Shown here: piece after piece, positions 9,823 through 16,086 of the stretch
Position numbering within the stretch: position 1 is the stretch's first letter
Layout of the letters: every line of letters begins with the position of its first letter
Origin: an uncultured Roseicyclus sp.
Lineage (GTDB): Bacteria > Pseudomonadota > Alphaproteobacteria > Rhodobacterales > Rhodobacteraceae
Assembly: GCA_947489665.1 (NCBI GenBank)
Contig: CANLEH010000005.1
Span: forward strand, 248,001-312,000
DNA: 64,000 nt
Direction: 5' to 3'
The notes under the pieces: model-generated
The model's database searches: none
Seen by the model: only the letters and a program-made list of their open reading frames with translations
Told to the model about the DNA's origin: nothing
Program-made: the position numbers and the translations under genes

Positions 9823-10028
9823 TCCCGCCCCTCCAAAAACTGAACCGCCCAATCCACATCGCCCGCCTTCCCGCGCTCCGCAAAGAACTCGGCCGCACTC
9901 ACCGTTCCAACCTTCTCGGCCAAAGCCAACGCAATGAATTGGTTCAGGGACACACCATCCTTCTCTGCAAACTCCTCCGCCGCTTTCTTCAAGGATTGCG
10001 GCAGGTTCAAAGACACACGTGCTTTCAT
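9819..10028 (-). CDS. Ribbon-helix-helix antitoxin (HicB/CopG-like)
   Basis: A 69-residue protein. Its start, ARVSLNLPQSLKKAAEEFA, followed by GVSLNQFIALALAEKV, is the beta-strand/helix/helix pattern of ribbon-helix-helix DNA-binding antitoxins. The acidic C-terminal tail would bind the toxin. Its ATG overlaps the toxin stop (ATGA at 10028-10025), and its own stop overlaps the next gene's GTG. In this family the antitoxin usually neutralises a PIN ribonuclease and autoregulates the operon. The order here is toxin first, as in the COG1569-type PIN pairs. Confidence 0.8.
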   Translation of the reverse strand: MKARVSLNLPQSLKKAAEEFAEKDGVSLNQFIALALAEKVGTVSAAEFFAERGKAGDVDWAVQFLEGRE

Positions 10029-10447
10029 ATCGAAATCCTCCTAAGCGCCTCGCCGGGCGACCACACAGCGACACCAAACCGCTCCGGCGCCGCGCCAAAA
10101 TCGCGGGCATTGTGGGTTACTATGGCCCGCACTCCGCCTGCCACAGCAGCCTCCAGCACCATCTCATCTCCCGGATCGCGCAATTGCGGCCGCCACCGGA
10201 AATTTACCTCAACCGGCAAAACCACCCGTGCGACAGCATCCAGAAACTTGGCCGCGTCTTCGCGGCTGATCTCTGCGTCCAGCAGCAGTTCCGCCCGGCT
10301 CAGCACATCCTCGTATTCATAGAACAGCGGCACCGAGCACAGCCAGTCGAACCGCCCCCGAAACCCGGCGATCAAAAGCGGGTTGCTCGCCCCGCTGCGC
10401 GAGCGGACGCCCGACACCAACCCGTTCGTATCGAGCACCAGCTTCAT
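10025..10447 (-). CDS. PIN-domain toxin, putative ribonuclease
   Basis: A 140-residue PIN protein of the COG1569-like type. The N terminus KLVLDTNGLVSGV carries the first acidic residue (Asp6) and the family Asn/Thr. Further acidic metal ligands are Glu in YEYEDVLSR and the Asp pair near DPGDEMVLEAA, with THNARDF near the end. PIN toxins are Mg-dependent RNases that cleave tRNA or mRNA. It is the first gene of a three-gene overlapping unit (toxin, antitoxin, SPFH-like). A PIN protein next to a ribbon-helix-helix protein is a standard type II toxin-antitoxin arrangement. Confidence 0.85.
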   Translation of the reverse strand: MKLVLDTNGLVSGVRSRSGASNPLLIAGFRGRFDWLCSVPLFYEYEDVLSRAELLLDAEISREDAAKFLDAVARVVLPVEVNFRWRPQLRDPGDEMVLEAAVAGGVRAIVTHNARDFGAAPERFGVAVWSPGEALRRISI

Positions 10448-10489
10448 AGCGCCGTATATAACGTAACATCAAATATGCATCAAGTGGAG

Positions 10490-10612
10490 TCACTCACACA
10501 CTAACTCCGTGACCTCCAGCGTATCCGCATCAATCACCTGCGTGCACCGGTCCCCTCCTTCCACGCACCCGGCCACGAACACCATCACAACAATCAAACC
10601 CAACCGAACCAT
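10490..10612 (-). CDS. Tiny lipoprotein, 40 residues, of unknown function
   Basis: The ATG at 10612 follows a GAGGG ribosome site. It encodes MVRLGLIVVMVFVAGC, a short lipoprotein signal with lipobox VAGC (Cys16), and a mature part of about 25 residues with two further cysteines (DRCTQVIDAD and ELVCE at the end). The C-terminal pair of cysteines recalls the other tiny lipoproteins at 12158-13324. It lies 42 bases upstream of the PIN toxin on the same strand and could be in that transcript. No family recognised. Confidence 0.6.
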   Translation of the reverse strand: MVRLGLIVVMVFVAGCVEGGDRCTQVIDADTLEVTELVCE

Positions 10613-10771
10613 CTCAAAACCCTCAATAAAATCCACCTCCACCCTCCCCAAACCCTCCCCAAAATCAACTCCGCGTCATCAAACCCCGTTTATTCCCCGC
10701 ATATCCTTACCTTGCGCCACCCCAGACAAGCGGCCACCTTTAGCCCATCAGCCACAACCAAAGGCACCAAT

Positions 10772-11992
10772 ATGCGCATTCTTGCAGCCACCGCTTTGAC
10801 GCTTCTTGCCGCTCCGGCCCTCGCCGACGCCCATAAACCGGGCGAAGACGGCGCCAGCACCGGCGCGCCCACCTTCGGCGAAGTCTCCCTCGTCACCAAC
10901 TTCCAGCCCGACCCGCATGAAGTGCAAGTCGAGGCCGGTGGCCCGCATATCGGCACCTATACCGACCAACGCACCGGCAACCGTTGCCAAGGCCACTTCT
11001 CGGGCGATCCGAACTTCCGCCTAAACTTCACCTCCGGTGATCTCGGCTTCCCGCTGCAATTCTTCGCAACCTCCGGCGCCGATACCGTCCTACTCGTGCA
11101 GACGCCCGACGGCACCTACCATTGCAACGACGATTTCGCGGGCCTGAACCCCCGCATCCGCTTCGACACGCCCACAACCGGTGCCTACAACATCTATGTC
11201 GGCACCTATTCCCCCGTCTCCGGCGCGCTTCCCGTGGCCGACCTCGCCATCACGGAATATGAAAATTACGGGCCCTCCTTCGACCGCGCCTTCTTCGGCA
11301 ATGACGACCGCATCGTGATGGATGCCGCCGAAGCGCCCTGGAACATGATCGGCTTCCTCGACCTCTCAGACGCCTCCTGCACCGCCGTGCTGATCGGGCC
11401 CGCCACGATCATGACCTCGGCCCATTGCCTGGCCGAAAACGGGCGCATCGTCTCACAACCGGTTGAATTCCTCGCAGGCTTTCAGAACGGCAACCACGTC
11501 GCGCGCGCGGGCATCACGGGCTATCACGTCGCCCAAGGCTACCTGAACGGCGAGCAGGAGGGGACGGATTACGCCTTCCTCTACCTCGACCAACCGCTTG
11601 GCGATCAACTGGGATGGATGGATGTGGGTGTCCTCACGCCGGAGGAGATCTCGGCCCTGCAAGCCGGTGGCGGCCCCGACATCCTGCAAGCGGGCTACAG
11701 CTACGACCAGCAAGGCACACTGACCGGCAATCTCGATTGCCCGTTCATCGAGGTCGCGCCGCAAAACGTCCTCGTCCACCAGTGTGACACGCTGCAGGGC
11801 GACAGCGGCTCACCGCTCTTCATCCAGGACGGTGACCGCTACCGGATCATCGGCGTGGAAAGCCGCACCGACCCCCGCCCGAACGAGGAATATGACCGCA
11901 ACGTCGCGATGTATGTCGACTACGTGGTGCGGGAGCTCGCAACGATTGGCCAGGGCGGTGCCCCGGCAGCAGCCCCGCAGCCGATCAAGTAA
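10772..11992 (+). CDS. Secreted trypsin-like serine protease
   Basis: The start at 10772 gives a clear signal peptide (MRILAATALTLLAAPALADA) and 406 residues; an in-frame upstream start would put extra polar residues before it. The N-terminal half (about 75-165) looks like a bacterial pre-peptidase beta-sandwich domain (LNFTSGDLGF, TVLLVQTPDGTYHCNDDF). The C-terminal half is a chymotrypsin fold with a full triad: His218 in TSAHC, Asp266 in GTDYAFLYLD, and Ser345 in GDSGSP. Paired cysteines fit a secreted protein. It stands alone, divergent from the toxin-antitoxin unit, and ends at a strong terminator. The substrate is unknown. Confidence 0.9.
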   Translation: MRILAATALTLLAAPALADAHKPGEDGASTGAPTFGEVSLVTNFQPDPHEVQVEAGGPHIGTYTDQRTGNRCQGHFSGDPNFRLNFTSGDLGFPLQFFATSGADTVLLVQTPDGTYHCNDDFAGLNPRIRFDTPTTGAYNIYVGTYSPVSGALPVADLAITEYENYGPSFDRAFFGNDDRIVMDAAEAPWNMIGFLDLSDASCTAVLIGPATIMTSAHCLAENGRIVSQPVEFLAGFQNGNHVARAGITGYHVAQGYLNGEQEGTDYAFLYLDQPLGDQLGWMDVGVLTPEEISALQAGGGPDILQAGYSYDQQGTLTGNLDCPFIEVAPQNVLVHQCDTLQGDSGSPLFIQDGDRYRIIGVESRTDPRPNEEYDRNVAMYVDYVVRELATIGQGGAPAAAPQPIK

Positions 11993-11996
11993 AAGG

Positions 11997-12029
11997 AAAG
12001 CGCCGCCCAATCGAAACGGGCGGCGCTTT
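11997..12029. terminator. Rho-independent terminator, probably bidirectional
   Basis: Stem GCGCCGCCC (12000-12008) and GGGCGGCGC (12018-12026) with a 9-base loop, flanked by AAA and TTT. It serves the protease gene on plus and probably the small lipoprotein genes converging on minus. Confidence 0.85.
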
Positions 12030-12041
12030 AACGTTAGGCCA

Positions 12042-12146
12042 TCAGGTGCATGTGCCGTAGCGACGACCGTAGATATCAACCCAGTAGCCGCATCCGTCAC
12101 GGATCACTATGGAGCCGTAGAAGGTGTCTGTGCTCAACCCAAACCG
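12042..12146 (-). pseudogene. Fragment duplicating the 3' end of the neighbouring lipoprotein gene
   Basis: Directly downstream of the lipoprotein gene at 12158-12562, an open stretch bounded by an in-frame TGA at 12147-12149 ends with DGCGYWVDIYGRRYGTC. This matches the neighbour's ending RGCAVVYDIYGRGFAEC. There is no ATG and no signal peptide; only a TTG at 12137 could start it. It looks like a decayed tandem duplicate of the last 30 codons, though a 31-residue peptide cannot be excluded. Confidence 0.55.
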
Positions 12147-12157
12147 TCAGAAAGCCC

Positions 12158-12562
12158 TCAGCATTCCGCGAAGCCGCGCCCATAGATATCGTAGACCACG
12201 GCACAGCCGCGCGGCGCCGAACGGTAGTCCTGCAAGCCATAGATCTCGGCCTGGGTCAGGACGGACGACAGCTCATCAAACGAGCCGATGATAACCACCA
12301 CACCCTCCTGTCCGCCGACGTAGACAGCATCGGGGTTGGTGCGCCCGAACCCGGGCAACCCATCCGGATAGGGGGTAGATGCGGCGGTGCCGATCCCGGT
12401 TCCGCCGGTCGAGCCGCCGTCGCCGGTCAGGAACGGCCCAGGCCCCACCGCCTCACGCGGGGCGGTGCCAAGGACCGGGCCGAGCGGCCCGCCCGTGCCC
12501 ACTGGCAATGGATCAACGCAGGCCGCAAGGGCCAGCACACTCAACGCAATCGCATACCGCAT
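12158..12562 (-). CDS. Small lipoprotein with a cysteine-containing C-terminal DIYG motif
   Basis: The ATG at 12562 gives 134 residues starting MRYAIALSVLALAAC, with a lipobox and Cys15; an earlier in-frame GTG at 12583 overlaps the upstream gene and is less likely. A Gly/Pro-rich low-complexity region follows to about residue 75. A short C-terminal domain (AVYVGGQEGVVVIIGSFDEL) then ends in RGCAVVYDIYGRGFAEC. It is the third of the minus-strand tiny lipoprotein genes and sits 11 bases after the previous one. No family recognised. The C-terminal motif is repeated in the fragment downstream, so this end has been duplicated. Confidence 0.72.
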   Translation of the reverse strand: MRYAIALSVLALAACVDPLPVGTGGPLGPVLGTAPREAVGPGPFLTGDGGSTGGTGIGTAASTPYPDGLPGFGRTNPDAVYVGGQEGVVVIIGSFDELSSVLTQAEIYGLQDYRSAPRGCAVVYDIYGRGFAEC

Positions 12563-12573
12563 GATCCAGGCTT

Positions 12574-12738
12574 TCACTCGCACGCCACGAAGTTGCCCGA
12601 GGCATCAACGCAAGGAATGTCCGCAGACAGAGTCGGATCTTCGCCCGCATAAACAGGCGGTGCAGGCTCCGGCTCGACCGGCTGAAAGACGCAGGCCGAC
12701 GCAAGCAATATCCCGGCAATCAATAGAATGTTCTTCAT
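12574..12738 (-). CDS. Tiny lipoprotein, 54 residues
   Basis: Too short for routine ORF calls. From the ATG at 12738 it reads MKNILLIAGILLASACVF, a lipoprotein signal with lipobox ASAC (Cys16), then a Pro-rich stretch (QPVEPEPAPP), and ends with DIPCVDASGNFVACE. The N terminus parallels the neighbour at 13157-13324 (MKKLILVAGLLAASACV), indicating paralogy, and both end with two cysteines close to the C terminus. It is followed 11 bases later by the 134-residue lipoprotein gene. Function unknown. Confidence 0.7.
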   Translation of the reverse strand: MKNILLIAGILLASACVFQPVEPEPAPPVYAGEDPTLSADIPCVDASGNFVACE

Positions 12739-13156
12739 GTCACTTATCCCAGTTGGTTCTTGTCGTTTCGTTTGCTTTATCGCCGAACAAGCACATCGCG
12801 TGGTGCCGTACGCCGGTCAAAGACCTGTTCTCCGACCGCACATGAATACGCTGCGCCGGAGGTGGCAAACCCACCCCCTTAAACGATTGTTTCGAATGAA
12901 AAATCCCCTACTCGACGGCACAACAGTAAGCGCCGGCCGTTGTGGGTCCACAGAAAACAAGCCAGCCAGGGTCAAATCGTCTCGCATGCACGTTTTTCGG
13001 GCACGGGAACACGGCCCAACGCCGCCAGAACGCGCTGGGGCCGCGATAAATGACATGCTCCCGCTCTCAGATCAGCCATACACCCGCACCCGTTATGGCG
13101 ATCCGAGAGTGTTTTTCAGCATGGAGATTGCCGACCGGCCAAACCTTCGCTGGCGG
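12739..13156. other. Intergenic stretch without a supported gene
   Basis: About 420 bases between two paralogous tiny lipoprotein genes. Open frames exist on both strands, but none has a plausible start, ribosome site or recognisable product. It probably holds the promoter for the two lipoprotein genes downstream on minus; no clear box was seen. Confidence 0.5.
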
Positions 13157-13324
13157 TCAGCGGCAGATCACTTGCTGATACTGGTCGTAGTAGCAATGCG
13201 CAGGCAAGTCGTAGATGTCAGGCTCTGCCGGGCCACCATAGCCACCGCCGCCATAGGGCGCAGTGGGCGCGTAAACGCAGGCGCTCGCGGCCAGAAGACC
13301 TGCAACCAAAATCAGCTTCTTCAT
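13157..13324 (-). CDS. Tiny lipoprotein, 55 residues
   Basis: The ATG at 13324 follows a GGAGA ribosome site. It encodes MKKLILVAGLLAASACV, a lipoprotein signal with lipobox ASAC (Cys16), then a Gly/Tyr/Pro-rich mature part (APYGGGGYGG) ending IYDLPAHCYYDQYQQVICR. The signal is clearly related to the tiny lipoprotein at 12574-12738, and the two C-terminal cysteines match the pattern of the group. It lies 158 bases downstream of proS on the same strand. Function unknown; presumably outer-membrane or periplasmic. Confidence 0.72.
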   Translation of the reverse strand: MKKLILVAGLLAASACVYAPTAPYGGGGYGGPAEPDIYDLPAHCYYDQYQQVICR

Positions 13325-13482
13325 GGAAATCTCTCCTTTTCAATGACTTGAGGCTAGCCCCGGCACTCCCTTGGGTCCAGCATTATGTGCCGCCCCTTCG
13401 AAAAAACGGGCAGAGCACCCACAGTAAACCAAAACACAACTTTGGTGGGTGTTTGAGGGATACATCGCCGGCAAAACCGGCT

Positions 13483-14841
13483 CTAAATTCCCGCATTCAC
13501 CGATCTGTGGGGCGCATAAATCTCCGCCACGCGGGCCACGGCGGCCTCCGGAGACATCTCTTCGCTTTCGCCTGTTTTCCGGCTCGTCAGCTCCACGACA
13601 CCGTTCTTCAAGCCGCGCGGACCCACGGTGATCCGCCACGGAAGGCCGATCAGATCCATGGTCGCGAATTTGCCGCCCGCACGCTCGTTCCGGTCGTCGT
13701 AAAGCGGCTCAAGCCCTTCGGCTTCCAGCGCGGCATAGAGGCCCTCGCAAGCCGCATCAGCCTCCGCATCGCCCTGCTTCAGGTTCACGATCCCGCAATG
13801 GAACGGCGTCACGCCTTCGGGCCAGATGATGCCATTGTCGTCGTGGCTGGCCTCGATAATCGCCCCCAGCAGACGGCTCACCCCGATCCCGTGCGATCCC
13901 ATATGAAGCGGCACCCGCTCGCCCGCCTCATTCTGCACCATAGCCCCGAAGGATTCCGAGTATTTGGTGCCGAAATAGAAGATCTGGCCAACCTCGATCC
14001 CCCGCGCAACTCGTTTGCGTTCCTCGGGAATTTCGTTGAACAGGGCTTCGTCATGGGTTTCATCTGTGCGTGCGTAACGCCCGGTGAATTCATCCATAAC
14101 CGCCTGGCAGGCGGCCTTGTCGTCATAGTCGATCTCGCGATCGCCAAAGGTCAAATCGGTGACTTCGCTGTCGTAGAAGACCTCGCTCTCACCCGTATCC
14201 GCCAGCACCAGGAATTCGTGCGTGTCATCGCCGCCAATCGGCCCGCTATCGGCACGCATCGGGATCGCCTGCAGGCCCATCCGCTCATAGGTGCGCAGGT
14301 AGCTGACGAGGTGGCGATTATAGGCATGCAACGCCTCTTCCTTCGACACATCGAAATTGTATCCGTCCTTCATCAGGAACTCGCGCCCCCGCATCACGCC
14401 AAAGCGCGGGCGGACCTCGTCCCGGAATTTCCACTGGATGTGATACAGCGTCAGCGGCAGCGCCTTGTAGGACGTCACGTAGTTGGCCACGATCTCGGTG
14501 ATCATCTCCTCATTCGTCGGACCATAGAGCATGTCACGGTCATGCCGGTCCCGGATGCGCAGCATCTCAGGCCCATAGGCATCGTAACGTCCTGATTTCT
14601 TCCACAAATCCGCGCTTTGCAGGGTGGGCATCAGCATCGGGATATGGCCCGCGCGGATCTGCTCTTCGTGCACGATCCGCTCGATATTGCGCAGCACCTT
14701 GTAGCCCAGGGGCAGCCACGAATAGATGCCCGCACTTTGCTGCTTGATCATGCCTGCGCGCAGCATCAGCCGGTGGCTGACAATCTGCGCCTCGGCAGGC
14801 GTTTCCTTGAGAACGGGGAGGAAGTAGCGGCTAAGGCGCAT
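13483..14841 (-). CDS. proS: Prolyl-tRNA synthetase
   Basis: A 452-residue class II synthetase that charges tRNA-Pro. Motif 2 lies around [20 protein letters not shown], motif 3 around [13 protein letters not shown], and the anticodon-binding domain occupies the last 110 residues ([20 protein letters not shown]). It is the short bacterial form lacking the large editing insertion of the E. coli enzyme, the version usual in alphaproteobacteria. An AAGGG site precedes the ATG. A tandem of small exported peptide genes lies upstream on the same strand, and a tiny lipoprotein gene downstream. Confidence 0.97.
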   Translation of the reverse strand: MRLSRYFLPVLKETPAEAQIVSHRLMLRAGMIKQQSAGIYSWLPLGYKVLRNIERIVHEEQIRAGHIPMLMPTLQSADLWKKSGRYDAYGPEMLRIRDRHDRDMLYGPTNEEMITEIVANYVTSYKALPLTLYHIQWKFRDEVRPRFGVMRGREFLMKDGYNFDVSKEEALHAYNRHLVSYLRTYERMGLQAIPMRADSGPIGGDDTHEFLVLADTGESEVFYDSEVTDLTFGDREIDYDDKAACQAVMDEFTGRYARTDETHDEALFNEIPEERKRVARGIEVGQIFYFGTKYSESFGAMVQNEAGERVPLHMGSHGIGVSRLLGAIIEASHDDNGIIWPEGVTPFHCGIVNLKQGDAEADAACEGLYAALEAEGLEPLYDDRNERAGGKFATMDLIGLPWRITVGPRGLKNGVVELTSRKTGESEEMSPEAAVARVAEIYAPHRSVNAGI

Positions 14842-14909
14842 ATTGGCGGAACCCTTGGAAAAATTGGTCCGCCAAGCTCTACGCCAAAGAAAAATGGCTC
14901 ACAAGCGGC

Positions 14910-15098
14910 TCAGACGTTCGGGTCGCCGCCCGCCGTTGTGCTGAACCCATCCGGGCGCGGCTGCGGTGCGGGCCGGTCGATCACGCCGAACCCGCCAGCC
15001 GGCGTCTCCAGAACTCCGGCTGCCACGGGCTTCACCGCAAGCGACAGGGCCGCGACGCCCATGGCAAAGGTCAGAGATGCAAGGATCGCGCGCGACAT
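14910..15098 (-). CDS. Tiny exported peptide, member 3 of a tandem family
   Basis: 62 residues from the ATG at 15098, which has a GGAGGG site six bases ahead and overlaps the stop of member 2 by one base (TGATG). A signal peptide (MSRAILASLTFAMGVAALSL, cleavage after PVAA) leaves a mature part of about 36 residues beginning GVLETPAGGFGVIDRPAP and ending with a Gly/Thr-rich tail and GDPNV. There are no cysteines. The mature part is nearly identical to member 1 at 15322-15510, at DNA level too, so this is a recent tandem duplication. No known family; likely periplasmic or secreted. Confidence 0.72.
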   Translation of the reverse strand: MSRAILASLTFAMGVAALSLAVKPVAAGVLETPAGGFGVIDRPAPQPRPDGFSTTAGGDPNV

Positions 15099-15310
15099 CA
15101 AACCGTCCCTCCAGTGCAAGACCCGGGCACAAGCCCGGCGATCCACGGTGCAAGGCAAAAGGTAGGCCGATCAATCGTTCCCAACCCACCCGTTGGCGTT
15201 TCCAGCACCCCAGCCTCGGCCATCGGCGTGTTGAGGAGAAGCAGCGCCATGACAGCACACAGAATGGCCACAAAACCAAGGGCGGAGAAGGTGATACGTT
15301 CAAAGGTCAT
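15098..15310 (-). CDS. Tiny exported peptide, member 2, with a divergent tail
   Basis: 70 residues from the ATG at 15310, chosen because GGAG lies six bases before it; a second ATG at 15322 overlaps the previous stop (TGATG) but lacks a good site. A long hydrophobic signal ends at PMAEA. The mature part begins with the shared core GVLETPTGGLGTIDRP but then diverges to a tail with two cysteines (FCLAP and GSCTGGTV) instead of the PRPDGF/GDPNV ending of its siblings. The tail may come from an old frameshift. It is sandwiched between the two closely related members and coupled to both. Confidence 0.65.
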   Translation of the reverse strand: MTFERITFSALGFVAILCAVMALLLLNTPMAEAGVLETPTGGLGTIDRPTFCLAPWIAGLVPGSCTGGTV

Positions 15311-15321
15311 AGCATGCTCCA

Positions 15322-15510
15322 TCAGACGTTCGGATCGCCGCCACTGGTTGTTCCAAACCCATCCGGTCGCGGCGCAGGTGCGGGGCGGTCAATCACGCCC
15401 CATCCGCCCGAGGGTGTCCCAAACACACCAGCTTCCGCCATTGTCACGGCGCCAAGGCACAGGATCAGGCCAATCGTGGCGGCAAGGTGAAGGCGTCCGG
15501 GGGTGGTCAT
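15322..15510 (-). CDS. Tiny exported peptide, member 1 of a tandem family
   Basis: 62 residues from the ATG at 15510, one base after the stop of the gene ahead, with GAGG upstream. The signal peptide (MTTPGRLHLAATIGLILCLG, cleavage after MAEA) leaves a 36-residue mature part. It starts GVFGTPSGGWGVIDRPAP and continues PRPDGFGTTSGGDPNV. The same ending and core occur in member 3, and the core also in member 2. The mature peptide is rich in Gly and Pro with no cysteine, so it is not an obvious bacteriocin or disulfide peptide. Unknown function. Confidence 0.72.
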   Translation of the reverse strand: MTTPGRLHLAATIGLILCLGAVTMAEAGVFGTPSGGWGVIDRPAPAPRPDGFGTTSGGDPNV

Positions 15511-15511
15511 C

Positions 15512-15706
15512 TTACTGAACCTCAACCAGGCCCGGCACATCATCCATCGTGTCAGGCGCGAAATTCGCCTCGACACTGGGGGCAGGCAGGAAAACGGGGA
15601 CGCTCGGCTCATTGGCCTGGGCTGCGCGAATGCCGAAGAACAGGGCAATGCCAGAGGCGAGGATCAAAACGATAAGGGTAATGGACAAAATATTCATGGT
15701 GGACAT
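15512..15706 (-). CDS. Small exported or membrane-anchored protein leading the peptide operon
   Basis: 64 residues. The ATG at 15706 has AAGGAG eight bases ahead. A hydrophobic N terminus (MNILSITLIVLILASGIALF) is either a signal peptide ending at AQA or a membrane anchor. It is followed by an acidic, Pro-rich tail (NEPSVPVFLPAPSVEANFAP) ending VPGLVEVQ. It lacks the GVxxTP core of the three peptides it precedes but is separated from the first by one base, so it is the first gene of that unit. Role unknown. Confidence 0.65.
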   Translation of the reverse strand: MSTMNILSITLIVLILASGIALFFGIRAAQANEPSVPVFLPAPSVEANFAPDTMDDVPGLVEVQ

Positions 15707-15755
15707 TGGGGCAGCTCCTTCTCTCCTGCGTCCAACTTACGCCCAAGCGCCCCTG

Positions 15756-15779
15756 CGCGGTATGGGGGCTTTCCCTACC
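15756..15779 (-). promoter_or_regulatory. Shared upstream motif, copy 1
   Basis: On minus the sequence starts GGTAGGGAAAGCCCCCATAC. Sixteen of 24 positions match the motif at 16080-16057. It lies about 50 bases ahead of the small-protein operon. It could be a promoter or an activator site with dyad character (GGG..CCC). Confidence 0.4.
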
Positions 15780-15796
15780 ATTTGCGCAGTCACACG

Positions 15797-15823
15797 AAAA
15801 AAAGCGGCCCCAAAAGGGGCCGC
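15797..15823 (-). terminator. Rho-independent terminator of the 32-residue peptide gene
   Basis: Read on minus: GCGGCCCC, loop TTTT, GGGGCCGC, then seven T. It is the cleanest terminator in this part of the window and separates the 32-residue peptide gene from the peptide operon downstream. Confidence 0.9.
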
Positions 15824-15897
15824 AGGAAAAGGGAACAAAGGGAACGGTGCGGCGGTACAAGGGACAAAACCCGCCGCACCTTCAGGGACATATCGCG

Positions 15898-15996
15898 TCA
15901 GATCACCCCGGCCGAGACGGGGGCAGATAGCATGACCGTAAACATCACAAGGATCAGCAAAACAGCAGAGCAGGCGATGGTATTCAGGGCAGTCAT
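15898..15996 (-). CDS. 32-residue hydrophobic peptide
   Basis: The ATG at 15996 has GGAG seven bases ahead. The peptide MTALNTIACSAVLLILVMFT... is almost entirely a signal or membrane segment, ending APVSAGVI and stop. The ending echoes the cleavage site and first residues (A|GV) of the tandem exported peptides downstream. A 10-bp inverted repeat (GGTGCGGCGG 15846-15855 with CCGCCGCACC 15871-15880) and a strong terminator follow at once, so the transcript is short and highly structured. It could be a truncated family member, a small hydrophobic toxin-like peptide, or mainly a small RNA. Confidence 0.55.
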   Translation of the reverse strand: MTALNTIACSAVLLILVMFTVMLSAPVSAGVI

Positions 15997-16056
15997 GGCA
16001 GGTCTCCTACGAAGTCATCCTTCGCGATGACCCATAGCTAGGGCATCGCGTGCGAT

Positions 16057-16080
16057 CACTCTATTGAGGGAATCCCTACC
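16057..16080 (-). promoter_or_regulatory. Shared upstream motif, copy 2
   Basis: On minus the sequence starts GGTAGGGATTCCCTCAATAG, related to the copy at 15779-15756. It lies about 60 bases before the 32-residue peptide gene. AGGGA.TCCCT inside it is a palindrome. A further hairpin (GTCATC 16014-16019 with GATGAC 16026-16031) lies between motif and gene. Confidence 0.4.
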
Positions 16081-16086
16081 ACCCGC

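Noticed and set aside
12728-13351. A 207-codon plus-strand open frame
   Set aside because: It runs antisense over the tiny lipoprotein genes, lacks domains and has odd composition; the minus-strand genes have signals and ribosome sites.
15846-15880. CRISPR-like or riboswitch structure
   Set aside because: A single inverted repeat after a short gene with no repeat array or known aptamer pattern; noted only as part of the small transcript.
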